Under the pieces are notes generated by a model. It was not told the origin of the DNA. It made no database searches and saw nothing but the letters and a program-made list of their open reading frames with translations. A program made the translations under genes and the position numbers. Below, piece after piece: positions 51,667 through 60,644 of a DNA stretch of 64,000 bases (position 1 is the first letter of the stretch; every line of letters starts with the position of its first letter). Source of the DNA: Ornithinibacillus bavariensis (GTDB taxonomy: Bacteria > Bacillota > Bacilli > Bacillales > Amphibacillaceae); assembly GCF_018333235.1 (NCBI RefSeq), contig NZ_BORP01000001.1, forward strand, positions 310,001-374,000. Reading direction: 5' to 3'.

Positions 51667-51858
51667 TTAGCTAAGCTTTTGCTGTTCAAGCTGATTTTGT
51701 AACTGCTGTAATTGTTGCTTCTCCTCAGGAGTAGCCTCATTCATAGCAGCTTGGATTGCGTTTTGTGCAGCTTGTTTATCTTGCTCATTCGTTCCAGTCA
51801 TATTATTAGCAAATTGTGTAACAGCATCTTTAGCTTGTTGGAAAAGATTGTTCGCCAT
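51667..51858 (-). CDS. DUF3813-like small Gln-rich protein
   Basis: 63 residues, Gln- and Asn-rich, helical (FQQAKDAVTQFANN, EEKQQLQQLQNQLEQQ). The form resembles DUF3813 proteins of Bacillus, possibly spore-associated. AGGAGGATTTTAAC precedes the ATG and also contains the stop of the upstream small gene. Confidence 0.7.
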   Translation of the reverse strand: MANNLFQQAKDAVTQFANNMTGTNEQDKQAAQNAIQAAMNEATPEEKQQLQQLQNQLEQQKLS

Positions 51859-51859
51859 G

Positions 51860-52009
51860 TTAAAATCCTCCTACTGTATGATTATCTGCTTCTTCCCGTT
51901 TACGTTCTGCATCTGTGAAGTTCGAGCGATATGGGAATTTTTCATCATGTTTTTTCACAGCATCAGTACTTAGTTGACTAAATCTTCTTGACTTACTCCC
52001 TTTGCCCAA
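51860..52009 (-). CDS. Small basic hypothetical protein (49 aa)
   Basis: Read from the gap upstream of the DUF3813 gene. TTG start preceded by GGGAGG; 49 residues beginning MGKGSKSRRFSQLST and ending NHTVGGF. Rich in Lys/Arg/Ser at the N-terminus. Its stop TAA lies one base before the next ATG, and its end contains that gene's ribosome binding site, indicating coupling. Family not recognised; a spore-specific protein is conceivable. Confidence 0.65.
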   Translation of the reverse strand: MGKGSKSRRFSQLSTDAVKKHDEKFPYRSNFTDAERKREEADNHTVGGF

Positions 52010-52024
52010 GACGTTTCCTCCCAA

Positions 52025-52061
52025 CTAAAAAGTGAACGTTTTGTAATCCGTTCACTTTTAG
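52025..52061 (-). terminator. Terminator of yitU
   Basis: Arms CTAAAAAGTGAACG/CGTTCACTTTTAG with a 10-nt loop; T-run on the minus strand arm. Confidence 0.8.
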
Positions 52062-52113
52062 TATGGAAAAATTCTAATCATAATATAGTAGGAAAAATTC
52101 GGCATGCAAGCCG

Positions 52114-52947
52114 TTACTTTACATTTGTTACGTTTAGTTTTAAATATTCTTCTAGAAATAAACCAATTCCACTCTCTTCATTTGTAACGGTAACATGGTT
52201 TGCGATTGATTTTAGTGGATCGATTGCATTCCCCATGGCAACGCCGACTCCTGCAAAGTCAATCATTTCTAAATCATTATCTTCATCACCAAAAGCAATA
52301 ATCCGTTCCTGTGGGATTTGAAAATAATGGGCAATTTTTTGAAGACCGACAGCCTTATTTATTCCTTTTTTTACAATTTCAATGATGTTCCATGGTGCAC
52401 CCCATTTACGATGTTCGATGACCTCCGCGTGAAATTCATCAAGGTGTTTACGTAATGAGGAAATATGGTCTTCTTTAGGATGGATTAATAGGCTGGTTGG
52501 ATCTTCTGTAAGCTTGCTCTTTATGCTTCCAATGATAAATGGAGAATCATTGGATGCTTGGTGAAAGATATCAATGATTTTTTGATCAAACTTATCTAAA
52601 TAGACATTGTCCTGAACCTCTGCTACAACATTGTATGTGTCTAAATCATAGCAGGTCTGTACAATATTTAATGCAGTTCGCCTTGGCATTGGATTATGCA
52701 GGACATCCCATTTTGTATCCGTTGGATGGTGAATTAATGCTCCATTATAATTAACCATAGGGGTATTTAAACCGAGTTCTTTGTAATATTGTATACTTGC
52801 TCGATGTGGCCTTCCCGTAGCAATTACAACAATATGACCATCTTCCATTGCCCTCATTAATATTTCCTTATTTTTGTTACTGATTTCTTTTTTATCAGTT
52901 AATAACGTTCCATCTAAGTCTAAAGCTATTAAATGTTGTTTACTCAT
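52114..52947 (-). CDS. yitU: Cof-type HAD-superfamily phosphatase YitU
   Basis: 277 residues. HAD motifs: LDLDGTLLTDK (residues 9-19), ATGRPHR, and GDEDNDLEMIDFAG. A type-IIB cap lies between motifs 2 and 3. Such enzymes dephosphorylate sugar phosphates, flavin or pyridoxal phosphates. Position in the yitS-yitW cluster supports YitU. Confidence 0.9.
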   Translation of the reverse strand: MSKQHLIALDLDGTLLTDKKEISNKNKEILMRAMEDGHIVVIATGRPHRASIQYYKELGLNTPMVNYNGALIHHPTDTKWDVLHNPMPRRTALNIVQTCYDLDTYNVVAEVQDNVYLDKFDQKIIDIFHQASNDSPFIIGSIKSKLTEDPTSLLIHPKEDHISSLRKHLDEFHAEVIEHRKWGAPWNIIEIVKKGINKAVGLQKIAHYFQIPQERIIAFGDEDNDLEMIDFAGVGVAMGNAIDPLKSIANHVTVTNEESGIGLFLEEYLKLNVTNVK

Positions 52948-53110
52948 TTTTCCTCACCTCATTTAAATCCTAGTGTATTCATGTTTTCAACATCTGTAAA
53001 GCATAAGGTAATAAATTTTCCGTAAAATATCGGTTAAATTAGTTTAACATTTACATGAAAGATACTATCATAGAAGTATTACAAAATATTGGATGAGAGG
53101 ATTTTTGCGA

Positions 53111-53869
53111 ATGATTGGAATATTGAAGCAGAATGTTGGTGAAATACCAAGCTTAGTTGTTGTTGATTCAGAGAAGCAACATTCTGCGTTGCCGGCTGTT
53201 GTTTATTATCATGGAATCACAAGTGCAAAGGAGCATAATTTGCCACTTGCTTTTTTACTTGCAGAGAAGGGGTATCGTGTCATCTTGCCTGATAGTCTAT
53301 ATCATGGAGAAAGACAAACAAATGAAATTCCTGATGTACGTTATTACTTATTTAACATTGTTATACAAAATATTAAAGAGCTTAATGAGATAAAGAATGA
53401 TTTAGAAAAACAAAACCTGTTATTAGATGGAAGAATCGGTGTTGCAGGTACGAGCATGGGTGGGATAACAACAGCATCTGCTTTAACACAATATCCTTGG
53501 ATAAAAGCTGCCGCAGTTCTCATGGGCTCTCCCAAAATCACGACTTTTGCTAGAGAATTAGTAGATGTTTATGTTGAATCAGGCGAGCTTCCTTTATCAG
53601 AACAAGAAGTAAAAGAGCTATATGATCTATTATTTACATACGATTTGTCAGAGCAAAAAGAAAAATTGAAGGATCGTCCTTTATTATTTTGGCATGGCGA
53701 TCACGATCAAACCGTTCCATTTGACCATTCCTATTCCTTCTATCAACAGGTGAAAGATCACTATACAAATGAGGAAAATTTGAAATTTTTAAGGGAAAAA
53801 AATCGTGATCATAAAGTGAGCAGATTCGCTATATTAGAAACGGTTAAATGGTTTGATTCACATCTGTAA
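53111..53869 (+). CDS. yitV: Alpha/beta-hydrolase esterase YitV
   Basis: 252 residues. Nucleophile elbow GVAGTSMGG (Ser about residue 115), oxyanion region YYHGITSAKEHN, acid in WHGDHDQTVP and likely catalytic His in NRDHKVS. Substrate unknown. The ATG at 53111 has AGAGGA nine bases upstream; the ATG at 53093 has no site. Confidence 0.9.
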   Translation: MIGILKQNVGEIPSLVVVDSEKQHSALPAVVYYHGITSAKEHNLPLAFLLAEKGYRVILPDSLYHGERQTNEIPDVRYYLFNIVIQNIKELNEIKNDLEKQNLLLDGRIGVAGTSMGGITTASALTQYPWIKAAAVLMGSPKITTFARELVDVYVESGELPLSEQEVKELYDLLFTYDLSEQKEKLKDRPLLFWHGDHDQTVPFDHSYSFYQQVKDHYTNEENLKFLREKNRDHKVSRFAILETVKWFDSHL

Positions 53870-53937
53870 CTAAATTTATTTAAAAAACAATGGAAATATG
53901 TTTAAATGAAAATATGATGATAGGAGGAGGGAAAACC

Positions 53938-54249
53938 ATGGATGAAGCTTTAAAAGAAAATCTCATGGGGGCTCTTGAAAATGTAATTGACCCAGAGCTA
54001 GGAATTGACATTGTTAACCTTGGCTTAATATATGATGTAGATTTGGATGATGAGGGTATTTGCACAGTTACGATGACGCTTACTGCTATGGGATGCCCAT
54101 TATCTGCACATATCGAAGCAGATATTCAACGTGCACTATATGATATTCCAGAGGTAAAGGAAACTAGAGTGAATATAGTTTGGGATCCACCTTGGGGCAA
54201 AGAAAGAATGTCACGTTATGCAAAAATTGCCTTAGGGATACCAGATTAA
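53938..54249 (+). CDS. yitW: MIP18/DUF59 Fe-S assembly protein YitW (SufT-like)
   Basis: 103 residues. Family motif NVIDPELGIDIVNLGLIYDV and the reactive Cys in TAMGCPLSAHIEADIQ (split at Cys region GCPLSAH). It helps mature Fe-S proteins. ATG after GATAGGAGGAGGGAAAACC; the longer frame from 53890 is not used. Follows yitV as in B. subtilis. Confidence 0.92.
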   Translation: MDEALKENLMGALENVIDPELGIDIVNLGLIYDVDLDDEGICTVTMTLTAMGCPLSAHIEADIQRALYDIPEVKETRVNIVWDPPWGKERMSRYAKIALGIPD

Positions 54250-54279
54250 TTTATTAGTAAAGCAAAATAGTTATGAATA

Positions 54280-54319
54280 AAGGGACTGCAGCTACAATAA
54301 TTTGTAGCTGCAGTCCCTT
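54280..54319. terminator. Bidirectional terminator between yitW and uppP
   Basis: Perfect 17-bp arms AAGGGACTGCAGCTACA/TGTAGCTGCAGTCCCTT with a 6-nt loop. Confidence 0.88.
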
Positions 54320-54324
54320 ATTAA

Positions 54325-55131
54325 TTAAAGAAAGAGTACAACTAGTGTACCGACAATGAAACAATAGAAAGCAAAATATTTTAATTTCCCTTTTGCCATG
54401 ATGTTCATAAACCACTTAAGTGCAAAGTATGTAGCAATTATTGAGGAAATAAATGCTAATAAATATGGGATTGTATTAAAATTTTCATCGCGAACTAAAT
54501 CACCAATATCAAGAATACCGACTCCTAGGCTCACAGGTATATATAGCAAAAATGAAAAGCGTAAGGCGGTTTCCTGTTTCAATCCTAATAGCATTGCTCC
54601 TACAATGGTTGCACCAGAACGACTAATACCTGGCATTAGGGCAACAGATTGTACAAGGCCAATAATTAATGCATCCTTTAACCGAATCTGTTTGTCTCCC
54701 CTTTCTCCTTTTAAATTACGAATAGTCCATAACGCAACTCCGGTAATTAGTAACGTAATTCCAACCACAAAGGATTTACTTAAATCACCAATTTTATCTT
54801 TTAGGAGGAGTCCAATAATCCCTGTTGGTATGGTTGCAATTATTAGCATAATAATGAAGTGAAAATCAGATTTAGTATTAGGATCTCTCGAGATTATGTA
54901 ACGAAATCCATTTTTGATTAATCGTATTATATCATTCCAATAAACTAGAATGACTGCAATTAGTGAACCGAAATTAACCAATATCTCAAAGGATAATCCA
55001 TTTGCTTGTACACCAAGGATTTCCCTAGCTAATACAAGGTGGCCACTAGATGAGATAGGAATTGGTTCTGTAAATCCTTGTAGTAGTCCTAAGAAAATAT
55101 ATTTAATGAGCTCTAACAATTCTTGATTCAT
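54325..55131 (-). CDS. uppP: Undecaprenyl-diphosphatase UppP (BacA)
   Basis: 268 residues, seven or eight membrane segments. Catalytic motifs are [14 protein letters not shown] (about 20-33) and [10 protein letters not shown] (about 166-175). It recycles undecaprenyl pyrophosphate for peptidoglycan and teichoic acid synthesis and confers bacitracin tolerance. Related in role to the PAP2 gene and liaFSR block 40 kb away. Confidence 0.95.
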   Translation of the reverse strand: MNQELLELIKYIFLGLLQGFTEPIPISSSGHLVLAREILGVQANGLSFEILVNFGSLIAVILVYWNDIIRLIKNGFRYIISRDPNTKSDFHFIIMLIIATIPTGIIGLLLKDKIGDLSKSFVVGITLLITGVALWTIRNLKGERGDKQIRLKDALIIGLVQSVALMPGISRSGATIVGAMLLGLKQETALRFSFLLYIPVSLGVGILDIGDLVRDENFNTIPYLLAFISSIIATYFALKWFMNIMAKGKLKYFAFYCFIVGTLVVLFL

Positions 55132-55229
55132 AAAAATTATCCCCCTGATACTAGATTGCTATTTATTGGTTTTTTTGTCACCTCTATCTAGGCGTGTGAA
55201 TAGTCTATTATGTGAGGAGGTTGATAGAA

Positions 55230-55613
55230 ATGGCACAGGAAAAGAATATGTATGATGAATGTAAGACACATATCCACGCTTATGTGTTAGCACAATTACA
55301 AGATGGCACAAGATTTGATGGCATCATTACAGGCTTGGATGAGGATTATGTATATTTTGCTATACCGTTAGAAAATGAAATGTCTGATCAAATAACTTCC
55401 CATGTACAAGAGCAACGTCAGTATGGCTATGGGTGGCATGGGTATGGTGGATTCGGTACACCTGGTTTCGGTTACCCAGCCTACGGTGGATTCGGTGCGC
55501 CTGGTTTTGGTTATCCTGCCTATGGTGGATTTTATGGTCCTAGGAGAAGGTTCAGACGACTCGTTTTACCTCTATCTGGACTTACTGGTATAAGCTTATT
55601 ACCTTGGTATTAA
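55230..55613 (+). CDS. Gly/Tyr/Pro-rich protein, probable spore coat or surface protein
   Basis: 127 residues. An N-terminal globular part (1-60; ILAQLQDGTRFDGIITGLDEDYVYFAIPL-like, seen as LQDGTRFDGIITGLDEDYVY) is followed by two tandem copies of a 13-residue repeat GFGxPGFGYPAYG (about 72-97) and an Arg-rich then hydrophobic end. Encoded by a 39-bp DNA repeat. Similar composition is found in spore coat and exosporium proteins; no exact family recognised. ATG after GAGGAGG. Confidence 0.75.
   Translation: MAQEKNMYDECKTHIHAYVLAQLQDGTRFDGIITGLDEDYVYFAIPLENEMSDQITSHVQEQRQYGYGWHGYGGFGTPGFGYPAYGGFGAPGFGYPAYGGFYGPRRRFRRLVLPLSGLTGISLLPWY
55445..55530 (+). repeat. 39-bp in-frame tandem repeat (two full copies and a partial)
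   Basis: Units begin GGTGGATTCGGTACACCTGG and GGTGGATTCGGTGCGCCTGG, 39 bp apart, inside the Gly/Tyr/Pro-rich gene. Third bases differ between copies while the protein repeat is kept. Confidence 0.85.
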
Positions 55614-55619
55614 TTGAAT

Positions 55620-55682
55620 GAAAAAGGGTCTGAGCCCTCTACTACAAAAAGGCTGTAGTAAGATGAGGGAATCAGACCCTAA
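55620..55682. terminator. Branched terminator between the Gly/Tyr-rich gene and yjzD
   Basis: Arms AGGGTCTGA (55625-55633)/TCAGACCCT (55672-55680) enclose a CCCTC/GAGGG and a CTACTACA/TGTAGTA stem. A T-run follows on the minus strand. Confidence 0.75.
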
Positions 55683-55717
55683 AGGGACTTCCCTTTATGA
55701 GGAAATCTAATGTTATA

Positions 55718-55897
55718 TTATTGTTCTTTTTCTTCGCGTAATAAACCATCACCCAAAATAAAAATAAAGATGGAGATAATAGCTGCTGCAATAAATGTAG
55801 CAACTAAATCAAGCGAAGCACCGGCCATACTAGATAATACGTATGAAAGCACAAAGGAAATTAAAATAGCCCAAAAAATTGAAGCAATATAGCGCAT
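55718..55897 (-). CDS. yjzD: YjzD-like DUF2929 small membrane protein
   Basis: 59 residues read on the minus strand: two transmembrane segments (about 5-22 and 32-50) and a charged end LLREEKEQ. Pattern IFWAILISFVLSYVLSSMAG fits DUF2929 (YjzD), and its place near med and fabH supports this. GAGGTG ribosome binding site before the ATG. The plus-strand frame over the same bases is a shadow. Function unknown. Confidence 0.8.
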   Translation of the reverse strand: MRYIASIFWAILISFVLSYVLSSMAGASLDLVATFIAAAIISIFIFILGDGLLREEKEQ

Positions 55898-56061
55898 ACA
55901 TTACACCTCATTTTTTACATATCATTAATTCTTTATTAAGTTTACCAAATGAACACATAAATGGAAAGTATTTATTCATAGCGTTACATCGATAAGAATA
56001 TTATTACGCTTTAAATAGCTCTAAACGTCTTGTTAACTGTTTTTATAAAGGAGGAACAGCA

Positions 56062-56676
56062 ATGGAGGTGTTGGTTTATAATTGTTTTCATTGGATAGGT
56101 TTTCATTATGTTAATTTTTTGCTAGAACAGGGTGTAGAAGTAGTAGGTATGGATAATATTGATACAGATAAGAAAGAAAACCTGGCAATGTTCCTTGGAA
56201 GAAACAGTTTATTTCATTTAATGAATCCCCAAAGTAGCTTAACTATTCCGATTGCAATTATAATAGGTAATAATCCACTCCCTAATCATATAACTGTGGA
56301 CAAAGTTATAAGAATCACCAACAATATACAGTCTTTGAGAGAACAAGAAAATACGGTCACTATAAGTACACCGATACTATATGGGGAATGGATGGACATG
56401 ACAGAGGAAGGTGTCATTTTGGACAATCGCACTGTACCTTTCAATTCCGAGGAATTTCGTTCCACTGCGATACATGTTAAAGAATTTATTCAAGCAACAC
56501 TGCCTTTACTTGAGAAAACTTCCTCACAAGCCATGATAAAGGTATTTTCAAGAAATGTTTTCCTTGACGATGCAGTAAAACTTGAAAATTCTCTTTACAT
56601 TCGTGACAATATTCCTATAGAGAAGCGTATGAAGAAAATATTTGAGCATTATGAGCGTTATAAAGATCTATATTAA
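56062..56676 (+). CDS. Epimerase-like protein with degenerate cofactor site
   Basis: 204 residues, shorter than the usual ~300 of NAD-dependent sugar epimerases. The N-terminal strand-helix-strand (VLVYNCFHWIGFHYVNFLL then GVEVVGMDN) is recognisably the SDR/epimerase Rossmann unit, but the GxxGxxG glycines are mostly lost (only the last Gly remains), and no YxxxK active site is seen. Frame intact, RBS AAAGGAGG. Gene upstream of med; B. subtilis has yjaU-yjaV at this place. Probably not an active dehydrogenase; function unknown. Confidence 0.65.
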   Translation: MEVLVYNCFHWIGFHYVNFLLEQGVEVVGMDNIDTDKKENLAMFLGRNSLFHLMNPQSSLTIPIAIIIGNNPLPNHITVDKVIRITNNIQSLREQENTVTISTPILYGEWMDMTEEGVILDNRTVPFNSEEFRSTAIHVKEFIQATLPLLEKTSSQAMIKVFSRNVFLDDAVKLENSLYIRDNIPIEKRMKKIFEHYERYKDLY

Positions 56677-56701
56677 CCGAAATTTGAATGGAGTGCCGGA
56701 C

Positions 56702-57661
56702 TTGAGGAGAATAATCAGTTTATCCTTCATAATTGCTGTTGGACTACTTTTAAGTAGCTGTCAAGGGAGTGAGAACAAAGGTAATCTATATAAAGCAGGG
56801 ATGATAGTAGAAGGTTCAATCGAAGATAACCCATGGAATTCGAAAGGGTCTGATGGGTTATTAGCAGTTAAGAAAAAGTTTAAGGTTGAAATTGAAGTTA
56901 TCGAAAATGTAAAAACAGAGGAAGAAATATCAAAGGCCGTTAGTGAACTTGTTAATAATGGTGTTAACTTAATCTTTGGTCATAGTAGTACATATGGGGA
57001 ATCCTTTTATGAACTTTCAAGGAATTTTAAAGATATACACTTTGTTTACTTTAATGGAAATTATTATAATTCTAATTTAACTAGTATGACTTTTAATTCA
57101 AATGCGATGGGTTTTTTTGCTGGAATGCTCGCTAGTGAAATGTCCTCCACAAATGAGGTTGGCATTATAGCTGCATATCAATGGCAACCAGAAATTGAAG
57201 GTTTCTATGAAGGAGTAAAATATCAGAATCCAAATACAAATGTCAATATGGAATTTATCTATGACTGGAACGATAAAGAAGTTGCTATCAATGCCTACCA
57301 AAAGATGAAGGCTAAAGGTGTTGATGTTTTTTATCCAGCAGGTGATGCCTTCAATGAGGATATCATTAAGCAAGCTAGTATAGATAATTTATATGCAATT
57401 GGCTTTGTAACGGATCAATTCAAGGTTGAACCTAATACTGTTTTAACTAGTACTGTTCAGCATGTGGACCAGCTTTATTTACTTGCAGCGGATATGTTTA
57501 ACAAAGGAAAATTACAAGGACAGATTATGTCTTTTGATTTTAAAGATGATTATATTACTTTAGGGGAGTATAGTCCAAATGTACCAAAGTACTTTCAAAC
57601 CAAATTGAATGAATCCATTGAACATTATCAAGAGACAGGCTTGCTACCTAATCAATACTAA
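56702..57661 (+). CDS. med: Med-like lipoprotein, BMP-family binding protein
   Basis: 319 residues (B. subtilis Med 317). Signal peptide with lipobox LLSSC (Cys about residue 20), then a PBP1/BMP-type fold: AGMIVEGSIEDNPWNSKG, VNLIFGHSSTYGESF and GFFAGMLASEM. Med is a positive regulator of comK transcription in B. subtilis. TTG at 56702 chosen because it gives a normal signal peptide and has GGAGTG upstream; the open frame runs 20 codons further. comZ, which follows med in B. subtilis, is missing. Confidence 0.85.
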   Translation: MRRIISLSFIIAVGLLLSSCQGSENKGNLYKAGMIVEGSIEDNPWNSKGSDGLLAVKKKFKVEIEVIENVKTEEEISKAVSELVNNGVNLIFGHSSTYGESFYELSRNFKDIHFVYFNGNYYNSNLTSMTFNSNAMGFFAGMLASEMSSTNEVGIIAAYQWQPEIEGFYEGVKYQNPNTNVNMEFIYDWNDKEVAINAYQKMKAKGVDVFYPAGDAFNEDIIKQASIDNLYAIGFVTDQFKVEPNTVLTSTVQHVDQLYLLAADMFNKGKLQGQIMSFDFKDDYITLGEYSPNVPKYFQTKLNESIEHYQETGLLPNQY

Positions 57662-57778
57662 AATGAATGGTGTTTGGAAATAGTCATGGGGAATTTACAG
57701 CTTGCAAGTCTTTCTTTTTTGCATTAAAATTAGTACCAAGTCATAATATTTGATAACAAAATAAGGGGATGTAGGTAC

Positions 57779-58717
57779 ATGGGTGTAGGAGTACTAGGTG
57801 TAGGACATTATGTTCCGTCAAAGGTCTTAACTAATACGGACTTAGAAAATATAGTAGATACTAGTGATGAATGGATTCGAACAAGAACTGGAATTGAGGA
57901 AAGAAGAATTGCTGAGGATGATATGAATACTTCTGATATGGCACTTCATGCTTCCTTAAGTGCGTTAGAAAACGCTGGAGTAAAGCCTGAAGAATTAGAT
58001 TTAATATTAGTCGCAACTGTTACTCCAGATACTCCGTTTCCTTCTGTTTCGTGCATTTTACAGGAAAAGCTAGGGGCTTGGAATGCTGCTGCAATGGACG
58101 TTAGTGCCGCCTGTGCAGGATTTATGTACGGAATGATAACAGCAAAGCAATTTATTGAAACAAAGGTATATAAACATATTTTAGTAGTTGGTGCTGAAAA
58201 ACTTTCAAAGATAACGGATTGGTCAGATCGTAATACTTGTGTGCTGTTTGGTGATGGGGCAGGTGCTGCTGTCATGGGAGAGGTTTCAGAAGGTAAAGGG
58301 ATTTTATCTTTTGAACTTGGTGCAAACGGAGCCGGTGCCGAGCATTTATACCAAAAGAATAAAGGCTATATTTACATGAATGGTCGAGAGGTCTTTAAAT
58401 TTGCTGTAAGACAAATGCCGGAATCATCGTTAAATGTCATTGAGAAGGCAGGTCTTAAAAAGGAAGATGTGGATTATTTAATTCCGCATCAAGCAAATAT
58501 TAGAATTATGGAAGCAGCAAGAGAAAAACTAGGTATTCCAGAAGAAAAAATGGCGAAAACCATTAAAAAATATGGTAATAATTCATCTGCCTCTATACCT
58601 ATGGCTTTATCAGAAAGTGCTAAAGATGGTAAAATTAAGGATAATGATTTAGTTGTATTAGTTGGTTTTGGAGCAGGACTAACCTGGGGAGCAGTAGCAT
58701 TACGCTGGGGCCGCTAA
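57779..58717 (+). CDS. fabH: 3-oxoacyl-ACP synthase III FabH
   Basis: 312 residues. Catalytic Cys in [12 protein letters not shown] (about residue 112), His in [11 protein letters not shown] (about 238) and Asn in [11 protein letters not shown] (about 268). It condenses acetyl-CoA or branched acyl-CoA primers with malonyl-ACP to start fatty acid synthesis. RBS AAGGGGATG. First of fabH-fabF, the fabHA-fabF order of B. subtilis. No FapR palindrome was identified with confidence. Confidence 0.96.
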   Translation: MGVGVLGVGHYVPSKVLTNTDLENIVDTSDEWIRTRTGIEERRIAEDDMNTSDMALHASLSALENAGVKPEELDLILVATVTPDTPFPSVSCILQEKLGAWNAAAMDVSAACAGFMYGMITAKQFIETKVYKHILVVGAEKLSKITDWSDRNTCVLFGDGAGAAVMGEVSEGKGILSFELGANGAGAEHLYQKNKGYIYMNGREVFKFAVRQMPESSLNVIEKAGLKKEDVDYLIPHQANIRIMEAAREKLGIPEEKMAKTIKKYGNNSSASIPMALSESAKDGKIKDNDLVVLVGFGAGLTWGAVALRWGR

Positions 58718-58781
58718 GTTATGGCACGAGAACATGCTATTCCCAATATTTGAAAAAACTTTTTAGGAGGAGTACTTAATC

Positions 58782-60017
58782 ATGTCAGAAAGAAGAGTAG
58801 TTGTGACAGGGCTTGGAGCACTTACCCCAGTTGGTAATGATGTTAAAACTATGTGGGATAACCTCCTTGCTGGTAAGTCTGGAATTGACTTTGTTACTCA
58901 AGTGAACAAAGACGATTTTCCAGCAAAAGTTGCAGCAGAGGTTAAAGATTTTGACCCAACTTTATATGTTGACAAAAAAGATGCACGTAAAATGGATCTC
59001 TTTACACAATATGCTGTTGCTGCATCTAAAATGGCATTAAAAGATGCTAACCTTGAAATTACAGAAGATATAGCTCATCGAGTTGGAGTATGGATTGGTT
59101 CTGGTATCGGAGGAATGAAAACGTATGAAGAACAGTTCCATAAATTTTTGGAAAAAGGACCAAACCGAGTAAGTCCATTCTTTGTTCCAATGATGATCCC
59201 TGATATGGCTGCAGGACAAGTTTCTATTCAAACTGGAGCAAAAGGTATTAACTCTTGTACGGTAACAGCATGTGCATCAGGAGCGAACTCCATAGGTGAT
59301 GCTTTTAAAGCAGTACAACGAGGTGATGTTGATTATATTATTGCAGGAGGTACAGAAGCTCCAATTACAAACATGGCGTTTGCTGGGTTCTCTTCAGCTA
59401 AAGCACTATCCTTCAATCAGGATCCGAAAACGGCAAGTCGCCCATTTGATAAAAACCGTGATGGTTTTGTAATGGGAGAAGGAGCAGGAATACTTATTTT
59501 AGAGTCATTGGAAACTGCTTTAGAACGTGGAGCCCATATTTATGCAGAAATTGTTGGCTATGGTGCAACTGGAGATGCGTACCATATCACAGCTCCTGCT
59601 GAACATGGAGAAGGTGCAGCGCGTGCAATGCAGCATGCCTTACGTGATGCTGGCCTAAAGCCAGAGGATGTTGACTATATTAATGCCCACGGTACAAGCA
59701 CGGATTTGAATGATAAATTTGAAACCGAAGCGATTAAAACTATCTTCGGTGATCATGCATACAAGCTGGCAGTTTCGTCAACGAAGTCTATGACCGGTCA
59801 TTTATTAGGTGCAGCTGGCGGTGTTGAGGCTGTCATTGCCGTGAAAGCAATAGAAGATGGTATCATACCACCAACCGTTAATTATGAAACACCAGACCCG
59901 GACTGTGATCTGGATTATGTTCCAAATAAAGCTAGAAACCAAGATGTTAATGTTGTTGTAAGTAATTCACTTGGCTTTGGTGGACATAACGTAGCTCTCA
60001 TATTTAAAAAATATTAA
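58782..60017 (+). CDS. fabF: 3-oxoacyl-ACP synthase II FabF
   Basis: 411 residues. Catalytic Cys in [11 protein letters not shown] (about residue 163), His in [11 protein letters not shown] and [16 protein letters not shown], and the C-terminal NSLGFGGHN. It elongates acyl chains in fatty acid synthesis. RBS TAGGAGGAG; terminator right after. Confidence 0.97.
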   Translation: MSERRVVVTGLGALTPVGNDVKTMWDNLLAGKSGIDFVTQVNKDDFPAKVAAEVKDFDPTLYVDKKDARKMDLFTQYAVAASKMALKDANLEITEDIAHRVGVWIGSGIGGMKTYEEQFHKFLEKGPNRVSPFFVPMMIPDMAAGQVSIQTGAKGINSCTVTACASGANSIGDAFKAVQRGDVDYIIAGGTEAPITNMAFAGFSSAKALSFNQDPKTASRPFDKNRDGFVMGEGAGILILESLETALERGAHIYAEIVGYGATGDAYHITAPAEHGEGAARAMQHALRDAGLKPEDVDYINAHGTSTDLNDKFETEAIKTIFGDHAYKLAVSSTKSMTGHLLGAAGGVEAVIAVKAIEDGIIPPTVNYETPDPDCDLDYVPNKARNQDVNVVVSNSLGFGGHNVALIFKKY

Positions 60018-60035
60018 TCAAAATTTATTGTTAAA

Positions 60036-60079
60036 ATAACTGACTTAAAGGGTGCATCCTTAAAGTCAGTTATTTTTTT
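60036..60079 (+). terminator. Terminator of fabHF
   Basis: 12-bp arms AATAACTGACTT/AAGTCAGTTATT with an inner AAGG/CCTT pair, followed by TTTTTTTG. Between here and 60299 I see only an open 45-codon frame without a start (60080-60214) and no other gene. Confidence 0.88.
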
Positions 60080-60298
60080 GTTTATATCCGATTTCACAAG
60101 CATGAGTGCAATGTTAATCCTATAAACTATAAAGAAGCACGTGCCCAAAATATGCTCCCAATGCAAGAGCATGTACATAATTTTCCTTATATGCAAGATG
60201 GACTTACGCATTGAAAATATCCTTCTGATTTTCATTATTCCTAACTTCCTTGCATATAATTTAATAAAAACATAGGACAAGCCATGGGTGGTTATTAT

Positions 60299-60502
60299 AT
60301 GGGACATGTTGTTTTCTTTTTAATAGGCTTTGGGCTAGCTGTTACTGGTGGAGTAACGTTAATTGCATATATGAACTTTTTACCAGCAGGAGTATCGTGG
60401 TTAGAGTATTTTTTATTTGTCGGGGGAAGGATAGAATGCTATTTCTTGCCAATTGGTCTTTTCATAATGACAGTAGCCATATATTCATTTCCGAATAAAT
60501 GA
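60299..60502 (+). CDS. Small membrane protein of unknown function
   Basis: 67 residues with two transmembrane segments (about 4-25 and 45-62; VVFFLIGFGLAVTGGVTLIA and FLPIGLFIMTVAIY). The ATG at 60299 follows GGGTGG; an ATG five codons upstream is also possible. Not recognised as a named family. Confidence 0.65.
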   Translation: MGHVVFFLIGFGLAVTGGVTLIAYMNFLPAGVSWLEYFLFVGGRIECYFLPIGLFIMTVAIYSFPNK

Positions 60503-60644
60503 TGACCTGATAATTTGCACTCTCTCGAATAAATTTTTAAATGATGGTCATAATGTATTCTAAAGTGTATGTTCAAAAATACTGGTATAGTTGGTAATTT
60601 TGAACAGCCTCAGGAAAGGATTCATTCAGAGTGAGGGGTGTTGT

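Noticed and set aside
55710-55892. Plus-strand 60-codon frame
   Set aside because: It is the antisense of yjzD, which has GAGGTG, two membrane helices and a family match on the minus strand.
57662-57778. A comZ gene after med
   Set aside because: The 117-bp gap has no open frame of suitable length with a ribosome binding site.
60080-60214. Plus-strand open stretch ending in NFPYMQDGLTH
   Set aside because: Reads like protein but has no start with a ribosome binding site and begins inside the fabF terminator T-run; perhaps a remnant of a lost small gene, too weak to list.
60014-60307. Minus-strand open frame of 97 codons after fabF
   Set aside because: Covers the fabF terminator on the opposite strand, has no ribosome binding site and no family resemblance.
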